DNA of 17,989 bases from JBFMAI01 sp964462635 (GTDB lineage Bacteria > Planctomycetota > Phycisphaerae > UBA1845 > Fen-1342): assembly GCA_964462635.1 (NCBI GenBank), contig CAYWYJ010000082.1, positions 1 through 17,989 of the forward strand. The letters are read 5' to 3'. The notes under the pieces were generated by a model. That model saw only the letters and a list, made by a program, of their open reading frames with translations, was not told where the DNA came from and searched no databases. The translations under genes and the position numbers were made by a program. Positions 5,630 through 12,883 of the stretch are shown in pieces (the stretch's first letter is position 1; each line of letters opens with the position of its first letter).

Positions 5630-7195
5630 ATGGAAGTCGTGCTGGACGGGAACTCCCTCTCAATCGAACAGATCGTCGCCGTGGCGCGTCACGCCGCCCG
5701 CGTAGCCGTCGCCCCCCAGGCCCGCGAGAAGGCCCAACGCTCCCGCGACTTCCTCGAAAAGTGCGTCCGCGACAACATCGCCATCTACGGCGTCACGACC
5801 GGCATCGGTGAGCTGGCCCGCGTGCGCATCTCGCCCGAGCAGAGCGCCGAGCTCAGCCGCCGGATCATCTACAGCCACTCCGCCGGCACCGGCGATTTCT
5901 TCCCGCCCGATGTCGTCCGGGGGGCGATGCTGTGCCGGGCGAACGTGCTGGCGAAGGGCTACTCCGGCGTACGGCTGTGCCTGATCGACACCGTACTCGA
6001 CATGATTAACAAGGGGGTGATTCCGGCGATCAACGAGAAGGGGTCGCTGGGCGTGTCAGGCGACCTGTCGCCGATGTCACAGTTCGCCGAGGTGGCCCTC
6101 GGCGAGGGCCGCGCCTTCTACAACGGCGAGCTCATGTCCGGGGCGGAGGCCATGCGCCGGGCCGGCGTGAAGCCGACCGACGTGACGTTCAAGGAGGGGC
6201 TGGGGCTCATCAACGGCTCGCAGATGATGACCGCCGGCGCGGCCCTGCTCGTTTACGACGCCGAACGCGTACTCAAGAACGCGATGATCGCGTCGGCGAT
6301 GACGCTGGACGCGCTGCGGGCCGTCGAGCGGGCGTTTCATCCGATGATCCACCGGCAGCGGCCGTTCGGCGGGCAGAACGCCGTCGCGGCCAATCTGCTG
6401 CGGCTGTTCGAGGGCAGCCAGATCATGGCGGACAAGACCGGTAAGGTGCAGGACGGCTACAGCATGCGCTGCACCCCGCAGGCCCTCGGCCCCTCGCTCG
6501 ACACCCTCGAACACGTCCGCCAGGTGGTCAACATCGAGGTGAACGCGGCGGCGGACAACCCGCTGTTCTACGGCGACGAGGGGCAGTACTTCGCGGCGGG
6601 CAACTTCCACGGCCAGCCGGTGGGGATGGCGGTCGATTTCCTGTGCATCGCGCTGTCGGAATCGGCCAACCTCTCCGAGCGGCACACGAACCGCCTGCTC
6701 AACCCCGTGCTGTCCGGCCTGCCGGACTTCCTCATCGAGGGCAACGGCCTCAACAGCGGGTTGATGGTCGCGCAGTACACCGCCGCGGCGCTGGTGTCGG
6801 AGAACAAGGTCCTGTCGCACCCGGCGAGCGTGGACTCGATCAGCGTGTCGGCCGATCAGGAGGACCATGTCAGCATGGGGCCGATCGCCGTCCGCAAGTG
6901 CGGCGAAATCCTGCGGAACGTGCGGGCGGTGCTGGCGATCGAGATGATGGCGGCGGCCCAGGCGATGGACTTCTACCCGGGCAAGCAGCCGGGCCGCGGG
7001 ACGCGCGTCGCGTACGAGTTGATCCGCGAGAAGGTGCCGTTCATGAAGGACGACCGGGTCATGTACCCGGACATCGAGGCGATCCGGCAGCTCATTGCGT
7101 CGAACACGATCCTCGATGCGGTGGAGCGCGCGATCGGCCCGCTGTACCTGGCCCGCGACATGCAGGACCTGCCGCGGCCGAACGTGCCGTGCTGA
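5630..7195 (+). CDS. hutH: Histidine ammonia-lyase-like MIO enzyme
   Basis: A 521-residue member of the aromatic amino acid lyase family, close to the usual HAL length of about 510. YGVTTGIGELA is the family's mobile Tyr loop. SLGVSGDLSP contains the self-cyclising triad, here Val142-Ser143-Gly144; the usual triad is Ala-Ser-Gly. Further family marks are LGLINGSQ, VQDGYSMRCTPQALG and EVNAAADNPLF. Two sites point to histidine as substrate: SH in IIYSHSAGTG (PAL has Phe-Leu and TAL has His-Leu there), and QEDHVSMG, whose Glu contacts imidazole in HAL. The expected reaction is histidine to urocanate plus ammonia in the cytoplasm. No hutU, hutI or hutG lies near, so a stand-alone lyase or aminomutase is an alternative. 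ATG 5630 has GAGG eight bases upstream. Confidence 0.85.
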   Translation: MEVVLDGNSLSIEQIVAVARHAARVAVAPQAREKAQRSRDFLEKCVRDNIAIYGVTTGIGELARVRISPEQSAELSRRIIYSHSAGTGDFFPPDVVRGAMLCRANVLAKGYSGVRLCLIDTVLDMINKGVIPAINEKGSLGVSGDLSPMSQFAEVALGEGRAFYNGELMSGAEAMRRAGVKPTDVTFKEGLGLINGSQMMTAGAALLVYDAERVLKNAMIASAMTLDALRAVERAFHPMIHRQRPFGGQNAVAANLLRLFEGSQIMADKTGKVQDGYSMRCTPQALGPSLDTLEHVRQVVNIEVNAAADNPLFYGDEGQYFAAGNFHGQPVGMAVDFLCIALSESANLSERHTNRLLNPVLSGLPDFLIEGNGLNSGLMVAQYTAAALVSENKVLSHPASVDSISVSADQEDHVSMGPIAVRKCGEILRNVRAVLAIEMMAAAQAMDFYPGKQPGRGTRVAYELIREKVPFMKDDRVMYPDIEAIRQLIASNTILDAVERAIGPLYLARDMQDLPRPNVPC

Positions 7196-7216
7196 CGCGC
7201 GGTGTGGTCCGGGTGG

Positions 7217-7365
7217 TTCACCGCAAAGACGCTGAGGCCCGCAGAGGCCGCAGAGAGCAGATCAGAAAAGCCGGCCATAGAACCAAACCGGCCGCGTGGG
7301 GCGGCATCGCGCCATTGCTCTCCTTTCCCCTCGGCGTTCTCAGCGCTCTCTGGGTCTCCGCGGTT
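7217..7365. repeat. Imperfect long inverted repeat between convergent genes
   Basis: The left arm (7217-7260) begins TTCACCGCAAAGACGCTGAG, and the right arm (7321-7365) is its approximate reverse complement, ending GGTCTCCGCGGTT. Both arms are runs of GCAGAGR or GCTGAGR-like steps. The element fills the 190-bp gap between the ammonia-lyase and rodA stop codons. I recall this type of purine-rich repeat as common between genes in planctomycete-like genomes. It could act as a two-way terminator. Confidence 0.65.
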
Positions 7366-7385
7366 CCTCTGGTGGATAATGCGGC

Positions 7386-8633
7386 TCAGTCGCCGTTCGC
7401 GTGTTCGAAGGGCGGCCGGGCGATGAGCAGGGGGCGGCGCTGGGCGACGTTGAGGAGCAGGCCCAGCGCGATGAAGTTGGCCCACAGGCTGCTGCCGCCG
7501 GCGCTGACAAAAGGCAGGGTCATGCCGGTGATGGGGGCCAGGCCGATCGTCATGCAGATGTTGAGCAGGGCCTGGGCGACGATCATCACCACCACGCCGA
7601 CCGCCAGCAGCCGCCCGAAGGGGTCGTTGGTCAGCGTGGCCACCTCCAGGCCGAACAGGACGATCAGGGCATACGCCAGGATCACGAGGACGGCCCCGAC
7701 GAACCCCCACTGGTGGCCGATGATGGCGAAGATGAAGTCGTTGTGCTCTTCGGGCAACAGGTCTTCGTACTGCACGAAGATGCCCGTCCCGTAGCCCGTT
7801 CCCGTCCAGCCGCCGGTGCCCAGGGCGATCTTCGATTGCCGCAGTTGGTAGCCCTCGTCCTGCTGCCAGGCCTCGTCGGCCGTGCCCTGGCGAAAGAGCA
7901 CCTGAATCCGGGCCCGTTGGTAGTCCTTCATGCCGTAGAGGTAGAAGAGCGGCAGCGTGGCGCAGCCCAGCACAACCACCAGCGCCAGATGTCGCCGCCG
8001 GGCCCCGGCCACGAACAGCATGGCCAGCAGTACCGGCAGCAGCATCAGCAGCGTCCCCAGGTCGGGCTGAAACAGAATCAGGACCATCGGCAGCAGCGTG
8101 AGCAGCAACGGTGGGATCAACCCCCGCAGCCGCCGGTACGAGTGCCGAAAACGCAGGTAACGGGCCAGGGCGAGGATGAGGGCGACCTTCATGAACTCGG
8201 AGGGCTGGATGCCGAGCGGCCCCGCGCGGATCCAGCGCCGGGTGGCGCGCGACACGGGCACCAGGGGCACGTCGACAAACCGGTCCAGCACCAGCAGCGC
8301 CAGCAGCACGATGGCGAGCCCGTATAGCGGGTAGGCGTACCAGCCGATCTTCTGGTAACTGGGCCACAAGACCAGCCCCATCAGCAGCACGCCGGTGAGC
8401 AGGTACAGCGCTTGCCGCACCGCCGCTGGCCCCAGGGCGTGGTACAGCCGCAGCCCCCCGCCCATCTCGGACGGCTGGGGGACCAACCTCTGGTCGGTCG
8501 CTCCCGGCGCCCCGGAAGATGACAGCCCGCGATCGGTGGCGTGCAGGCACGCTAGCCCGACCGCCGACAGAAAGACCACCGGCAACGCCAGGCTCCAGCC
8601 GAGTCGGGTCAACTTGAAGAATGGGGCGCTCAC
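7386..8633 (-). CDS. rodA: RodA, SEDS peptidoglycan glycosyltransferase
   Basis: A 415-residue multi-pass membrane protein with SEDS signatures: IQPSEFMKVALILALARYL, LILFQPDLGTLLML, the glycine-rich KIALGTGGWTGTGYGTG, LPEEHNDFIFAIIG (Asp299 in the large outer loop, the conserved catalytic-type Asp) and LPFVSAGGSSLWANF near the end. It polymerises lipid II into glycan strands during side-wall growth, with PBP2 as its transpeptidase partner. The gene starts at GTG six bases after the mrdA stop, and its ribosome site (GGGAG) lies inside the end of mrdA, so translation is probably coupled. An extended polar loop of about 40 residues (HATDRGLSSSGAPGATDQ and on) follows the first membrane segment. 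RodA rather than FtsW is chosen because of the mrdA neighbour. Confidence 0.93.
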   Translation of the reverse strand: MSAPFFKLTRLGWSLALPVVFLSAVGLACLHATDRGLSSSGAPGATDQRLVPQPSEMGGGLRLYHALGPAAVRQALYLLTGVLLMGLVLWPSYQKIGWYAYPLYGLAIVLLALLVLDRFVDVPLVPVSRATRRWIRAGPLGIQPSEFMKVALILALARYLRFRHSYRRLRGLIPPLLLTLLPMVLILFQPDLGTLLMLLPVLLAMLFVAGARRRHLALVVVLGCATLPLFYLYGMKDYQRARIQVLFRQGTADEAWQQDEGYQLRQSKIALGTGGWTGTGYGTGIFVQYEDLLPEEHNDFIFAIIGHQWGFVGAVLVILAYALIVLFGLEVATLTNDPFGRLLAVGVVVMIVAQALLNICMTIGLAPITGMTLPFVSAGGSSLWANFIALGLLLNVAQRRPLLIARPPFEHANGD

Positions 8634-8639
8634 CGGCGG

Positions 8640-11072
8640 TCATGCTCCCGGGGTTGTTCCGCGACTCCCCTCCCTTCCAGGTCGCCACGGGCGACTCGCT
8701 GTGGCGAGGAGGGGTTGGGGGAGGGTCGGGCCGTGAGGGGCCAAGGGGTCGAGGGGCCGAGGGGCCAAGGGATCAAGGGACTGAGGGATTGAGGGATGTA
8801 GGGATTGAGTGACCAGCGTCCGATGCCCCCTCAATCCCTCAATACCTCCATCCCGAAGTCCCTGCTCTCTGTTGTCCGTTCCCTGTTCCCCGTTCCCTGT
8901 TCCCCGTTCCCCGTTCCCTGTTCCCCGTTCCCCGCTCCCCGTTCCCCGTTCCCCCACCAGGTACTCGGCAATCGCCTTGGCCACCGGGCCGGCGACGGCG
9001 CCGCCGCTGCCGCCGAACTCGACGACCACGCTGATGGCATAGACGCGGCCGGCGGGGCGTTGGCCGCGGGGCGTGGAGGTGGGCTGGGTGAACCCGATGA
9101 ACCAGGCGTGGGCGGGCACGGTCTCGCCCTCCAGGAGCGCGGGGAAGCGCTCGTTCGCCTGCCGGGCGACGATCTCGGGCTTGGGGTCGTCAAACAGCGC
9201 CAGCACCTCGGGCTTCGAGGCGGCGACAACTTCCTCGCGTCGGCCATCGGGCCACTGGCAGGTGAAACGCCAGTTGATGACGCGCTGCACGGTCTGGGCG
9301 GACCCCGTCTTGCCGCACAGCTCGTAGTCGCGGCTGGCCAGCGGGGCCCAGCGGTGGGCCGTCCCGCCCGGCTCGTTGACCACCCGCCACATGCCGCGCC
9401 GCAGCACTTGCAGGTGGGCTTCGTCGAATGATTGCGGCGGGGCGGGCGGCGCGCCGAAGGCGTGGCCCGTGTCGTCGTAGGCCAACCGCACGGGGGCCCA
9501 GTAACCGCCGGCGATGGTCGCCGCGACGTTGGCGGCCTGAAGCGGGGTGATGGTGACCTCGCCCTGGCCGATGGCGTAGTTCCAGGCGTCGGCGTTCTGG
9601 TGGCGGCGCGGGGCCGGGCGGCGCGGGTCGCTGAGCCAGGCTTCGGTGGGCACGATGCCCTCGGTTTCCTCGATCAGGCCGGTGCCCTGGGTGCGGCCGA
9701 GGCCGAAGCGGCTGAACCACTCGCACAGCCGCTCCGGACCCAACCGTTCGCCGACGCGGAAGAAGTAGATGTTGCACGAGTTCCGCACCGCGCTCTCGCC
9801 ATCCTGCCCGGCGGGGTTGTCCGTCATGTCGTGCGTGATGCCGGGGTTGAGGTTGTAGATCCAGCAGCGGAAGCGGTCGGGCTGGTTCGGCAGCAGGTAG
9901 CCCGTGCAGTGAAAGTGCGTCTGTGGGGTGACGACGCCCTCGCTCAGGCCGCCGATCAGTGTGATCGCCTTGCAGATCGACCCGGGGGCGTACTGGGCCT
10001 GCACGGCGCGGAAGCTCAGGGGCAGGTGGCGGGCGTCCGCGCGCAGCCGGTCGTACTCGTCGTTGAAACGTTCGTATTCGTAGACGGGGTAGCTGGCCAG
10101 CGCGAGCACCTCGCGCGTGGCCACGTCGATGACGACGGCCGCCGCCCCGGCGCGGACCTCGGGCCGCAGCTCGTTGACCGCCTTGTCCAGCAGCGCCAGG
10201 ACGTGGCGCTGGAGCGCCATGTCAATCGTGAGGTGGACGTCGTGGCCCGCGACGGGGTCGGTCCGCTCGCGCTCGCGCCACCCGTAGTCCAGGATGACGC
10301 GGCCCCGCCGGCCGCGGAGGGCCACTTCGCCGACGTGCTCGATGCCGCTGATGCCGCACAGGTCGCCCGGCCGCAGGCCGCCCAGCTCGTCGCCGCGGAG
10401 CGGGTCCGCCGCGATCCGCTCGGGGCCGGCCGCGCCGAGTCGTCCGAGCAGATGAACAGCGGCGTCGGCGTCGAGGGCTACCCGCCGCGATCCCGGCACG
10501 ACGCGGAGCCACGGGTACCGCTCCAGTTCCAGCGCGATGGCCAACGCGGTCTCGTGGGGGACGTTCTCGATCACCGGGAGCAGTTGATACTCCTCGCGGA
10601 CCGGCTGCTGGGCGGCGGCCCGCCAGCGGCTGACGCGGGCCCGCACGCGGTCGGCCCGTTGCGCCAGCTCCGCGCGGGGCAGGCCCGTCAGGGCGGCCAG
10701 CCGGTCCCACATGCTCTCGATCTCGTCGGGGAGTTGAGCGGCGATGTCCCGCAGCTTGGCGTCGGCCTCGTAGTCGCCGCGCTCGCGCAGCGCCCGCGCC
10801 GCCTGGAACAGGTAGTCCTCGCGCAACGCCAGCGCCCCGTAATGGACGCTCACGTCGTAGCCCGGCTCGTCGCGGACCAGCACCACCCCGTTCCGATCGC
10901 GGACCGCGCCGCGGCGGGCCGGGATGTACTCCGGTCGGCGCGTGAGAATGCGCTCGGCCAGCGCCTGGTAGTGGGCCGCCTCGGCGATCTGAATCTGGGC
11001 CAGCCGCGCGATAATGACCAGCGTCATGAGGCTGAGGAACACCCAGAACCAGGTGAGGCGCTTCTGAAACAT
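8640..11072 (-). CDS. mrdA: Penicillin-binding protein 2 (elongasome transpeptidase) with repeat-encoded C-terminal tail
   Basis: An 810-residue class B PBP. A membrane anchor (WFWVFLSLMTLVIIARLAQI) opens the protein, followed by the PBP dimerisation region (PARRGAVRDRNGVVL) and the transpeptidase domain with Ser365-Ile-Cys-Lys368 (PGSICK), Ser432-Cys-Asn434 and Lys588-Thr-Gly590. It cross-links peptidoglycan made by RodA, encoded just downstream. About 50 residues containing a basic/acidic insert separate KTG from HAWFIGF, longer than usual. The recognisable protein ends near Val706. The remaining 104 residues (7-residue periods such as GERGTGN, then Pro/Leu/Ser-rich sequence) are translated from the 7-bp and 8-bp tandem repeats at 8736-8954. 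ATG 11072 has AAGGA four bases upstream; 90 in-frame codons before it read through hairpin repeats and are rejected. Confidence 0.93.
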   Translation of the reverse strand: MFQKRLTWFWVFLSLMTLVIIARLAQIQIAEAAHYQALAERILTRRPEYIPARRGAVRDRNGVVLVRDEPGYDVSVHYGALALREDYLFQAARALRERGDYEADAKLRDIAAQLPDEIESMWDRLAALTGLPRAELAQRADRVRARVSRWRAAAQQPVREEYQLLPVIENVPHETALAIALELERYPWLRVVPGSRRVALDADAAVHLLGRLGAAGPERIAADPLRGDELGGLRPGDLCGISGIEHVGEVALRGRRGRVILDYGWRERERTDPVAGHDVHLTIDMALQRHVLALLDKAVNELRPEVRAGAAAVVIDVATREVLALASYPVYEYERFNDEYDRLRADARHLPLSFRAVQAQYAPGSICKAITLIGGLSEGVVTPQTHFHCTGYLLPNQPDRFRCWIYNLNPGITHDMTDNPAGQDGESAVRNSCNIYFFRVGERLGPERLCEWFSRFGLGRTQGTGLIEETEGIVPTEAWLSDPRRPAPRRHQNADAWNYAIGQGEVTITPLQAANVAATIAGGYWAPVRLAYDDTGHAFGAPPAPPQSFDEAHLQVLRRGMWRVVNEPGGTAHRWAPLASRDYELCGKTGSAQTVQRVINWRFTCQWPDGRREEVVAASKPEVLALFDDPKPEIVARQANERFPALLEGETVPAHAWFIGFTQPTSTPRGQRPAGRVYAISVVVEFGGSGGAVAGPVAKAIAEYLVGERGTGSGERGTGNGERGTGNGEQGTDNREQGLRDGGIEGLRGHRTLVTQSLHPSIPQSLDPLAPRPLDPLAPHGPTLPQPLLATASRPWRPGREGSRGTTPGA
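8736..8807. repeat. Tandem 8-bp repeat inside the 3' end of mrdA
   Basis: Nine consecutive 8-bp units of the form AGGGRNNN (for example AGGGGCCA, AGGGGTCG, AGGGATTG) run without a break. The last three units pair with 8830-8854: 8785-8809 matches the reverse complement of that segment at 21 of 25 positions, giving a large imperfect hairpin with a 20-nt loop. Confidence 0.85.
8871..8954. repeat. Tandem 7-bp repeat inside the 3' end of mrdA
   Basis: Twelve 7-bp units GTTCCCC/GTTCCCT (the first and ninth are variants) lie head to tail. On the coding strand they give a 7-residue period rich in Gly, Glu, Thr, Asn and Arg. Because 7 is not a multiple of 3, gain or loss of a unit shifts the reading frame. 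Confidence 0.9.
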
Positions 11073-11207
11073 GACGTCCTTGTCAATCGGCCGGGCGGCC
11101 GCGCCGCCACTATCCCGCACTTCGCGCGGAGACACAAGCACGCGGGACACCGGCGTGGAACGGGTGTGACCAGGGATGGTGGCAACCGACGACCAGCGAG
11201 TCCGCAG

Positions 11208-11231
11208 CTGGACACGAGCGAGCGTGTCCAG
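11208..11231. repeat. Perfect 9-bp hairpin upstream of mrdA
   Basis: CTGGACACG and CGTGTCCAG flank the loop AGCGAG. It lies about 136 bp upstream of the mrdA start and just before the element at 11252-11298. It may be part of the same intergenic repeat or a regulatory site. Confidence 0.5.
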
Positions 11232-11251
11232 GCGCCAACCGGCCCGTGGGG

Positions 11252-11298
11252 TAGCCCCGTAGGGGCGTTTGAATGTAGCCCCGGGCGCGAGCCCGGGG
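11252..11298. repeat. Double-hairpin intergenic element upstream of mrdA
   Basis: A small hairpin GCCCC-GTA-GGGGC (11254-11266) is followed after 12 nt by a perfect 8-bp hairpin CCCCGGGC-GCGA-GCCCGGGG (11279-11298) closed by a GNRA tetraloop. Both are preceded by TGTAG or GGTAG, so they look like two forms of one unit. I recall this motif as widely dispersed in planctomycete-type genomes. It sits 40 bp after the stop of the upstream same-strand gene. Confidence 0.7.
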
Positions 11299-11338
11299 TC
11301 ACGGTGCAACCCCCGTACCGCTCGTGCACTGCGCGTCG

Positions 11339-12661
11339 TCATCCTCCCTTCATGGGCTGCCCCTCAGCCTCGAGCGGGCGCCCGGCCGGTCCGTCCGACC
11401 GAGTAGTGGGTTCGCCCACGCGCGACGGAGTCGGCAGCAGACTCTCCAGTCGTGCGACAAGTCGCGAGAAGATCTCCTCAACCGGGCGTTGAAGCTCTCG
11501 ACGTTTGTCCTCCAGGCGCTTCTCGGCCTCGGCGTCGGCTGCCTGGCGCATCCGACGCGACTCCTCCTCGAACGCCTTGAAGTCCTTCTCCCGGCGTGCC
11601 AGATAGGCTTCCGCCTGCTTCTTGCACTCGTCGTGGAACTGCCAGGCCCGGCGCGTCTTCGCCTCGTCGAGGCGGTGTCGGGCGATGAAGGCCCGCACGT
11701 ATTGCTCCCACAGGGAAGGCGTGACGCGCTCCAGACGGCGCTGTTCGTTGGCGTAGTCTTGCATGCGCGCGACCGCCTCATTGAAGCGCCGCCCTATCCG
11801 CACCTCCCCTCTTTCCTCACGCTCTCGGAACTCCGCCAGCGGTACCGGCTTCGCCCCATCCCAGATCATGAGTTCGGGCGGCTGGTCCCCGCGCAGCGGG
11901 GTGATGTTCGTGCCCACGTCCAACCCTGCGTCATCGGGAGTCAGCCGATCGGGCAGGTCCGGCGTGTCGCACGCGAAATCGACCACACGCAGCGTTTCGT
12001 GGAGCCGCAGCTCCCCTCCAGGGCCGGTGCGGTAGTATTGCACCGACTCGGGGTACCACAGGCCCGGACGCCACTCCCTCAGTGTGGAAACCGCCTTGCT
12101 GATGACTTGGCTCCCGTACACGACCTGGCTTTCAACGACGCTGTACGCCTTGTGCGGGTCCAGGTACCACTTGAACACTTGCCCCTGTTTGTCCCGTCGC
12201 GAAACCTCGACCAGGGAGCCGATGACTGAAACCCGGTAGTCCGGCTGCTCCCCCGGCGCCGGCGCGCCGACGGCGCGGAGCCGCAGGGCCACATCCACGC
12301 CGAGACGACGGAAATCGAACTGCGGGCCATGTCCCTGCCGCAGGTCGTCGAATTGCTTCCATATCCGCACGTCGCCCTGACCTTCGAGGTACCCACTCTC
12401 CCAGGTGAGGCCCTGGAAAATGCCGTGGTTGCTCAACTGAGTTTGGGGCGGCATTTCGGGGTAGTGGAACTCGTAGGCCACCTGGTCACCCGCATACTGA
12501 TGCACGCCGTAGCGCACCGGCCGCTCCTGGTCCACTCCCGGGTCGATCTCCCACGTGACGCGGGCATTCCTGAAAGTGCGCCCGTGGCGCACCCGTTCAA
12601 TCGCCGCGGTAACGGCCGGATCCTGACACAGCAGTATTACCCCTATTCCTGCGATGAACAT
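11339..12661 (-). CDS. Exported protein of unknown function with long charged helical C-terminus
   Basis: A 440-residue protein that I cannot assign to a family. The start chosen is the ATG with GGGAGG five bases upstream. It opens with a short hydrophobic stretch (MFIAGIGVILL) and probable cleavage near Val-Thr-Ala, so it is likely exported, although the n-region lacks basic residues. A TTG start at 12700 would add LRRS ahead of it but overlaps the candidate promoter. Residues 20-260 have alternating aromatic and polar strands (VTWEIDPG, YEFHYPEM, VFKWYLDPHKAYSVVES, LWYPESVQYYR), suggesting a beta-rich fold. Residues 277-420 are almost wholly Glu/Arg/Lys/Gln/Ala helix with coiled-coil character. 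The same orientation as mrdA-rodA, 266 bp ahead of them, allows an envelope role, by inference only. Confidence 0.8.
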   Translation of the reverse strand: MFIAGIGVILLCQDPAVTAAIERVRHGRTFRNARVTWEIDPGVDQERPVRYGVHQYAGDQVAYEFHYPEMPPQTQLSNHGIFQGLTWESGYLEGQGDVRIWKQFDDLRQGHGPQFDFRRLGVDVALRLRAVGAPAPGEQPDYRVSVIGSLVEVSRRDKQGQVFKWYLDPHKAYSVVESQVVYGSQVISKAVSTLREWRPGLWYPESVQYYRTGPGGELRLHETLRVVDFACDTPDLPDRLTPDDAGLDVGTNITPLRGDQPPELMIWDGAKPVPLAEFREREERGEVRIGRRFNEAVARMQDYANEQRRLERVTPSLWEQYVRAFIARHRLDEAKTRRAWQFHDECKKQAEAYLARREKDFKAFEEESRRMRQAADAEAEKRLEDKRRELQRPVEEIFSRLVARLESLLPTPSRVGEPTTRSDGPAGRPLEAEGQPMKGG

Positions 12662-12708
12662 CTGCGCCTCCCAGCTGCGCCTGAGCGGTGCGACGGCCAA
12701 TCGCCCTT

Positions 12709-12740
12709 ATTCTACCCACCCCCGGTGTGCCGCGCGTCAA
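12709..12740 (-). promoter_or_regulatory. Candidate sigma-70-type promoter for the exported protein gene
   Basis: On the minus strand TTGACG (12735-12740) and TAGAAT (12709-12714) are 20 nt apart, a little long for sigma-70. The predicted transcript would begin near 12702 and leave a leader of about 40 nt before the ATG at 12661. The AT-rich -10 stands out in a GC-rich gap between divergent genes. Confidence 0.38.
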
Positions 12741-12883
12741 GACCCCCCGGGCACGAATCGTGGCGGGTCTGCGGTGCGGCGCGGCCGGGCGGACCCGCGT
12801 CCCGCACCGGGTAGCACAGCCAACCCCGGCCCGCTACAGTGCCCTCACGTCACGGCGGCGAGCGCGCTGACAGGGTCGCTTGA

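Noticed and set aside
8736..8954. Phase-variation switch as an established fact
   Set aside because: Repeat architecture permits it, but a single sequence gives no evidence of variation, so it is kept only as a hypothesis.
11073..11342. 90-residue N-terminal extension of PBP2
   Set aside because: It reads through two intergenic hairpin elements and lies ahead of a good ATG with AAGGA and a normal membrane anchor.
9432..11492. 686-codon open frame antisense to mrdA
   Set aside because: It mirrors a clear PBP2 gene; its product is Val/Ala/Arg/Gln-rich with no recognisable motif.
12662..12883. Regulatory RNA or riboswitch in the divergent gap
   Set aside because: Apart from a candidate minus-strand promoter I see no conserved leader structure.
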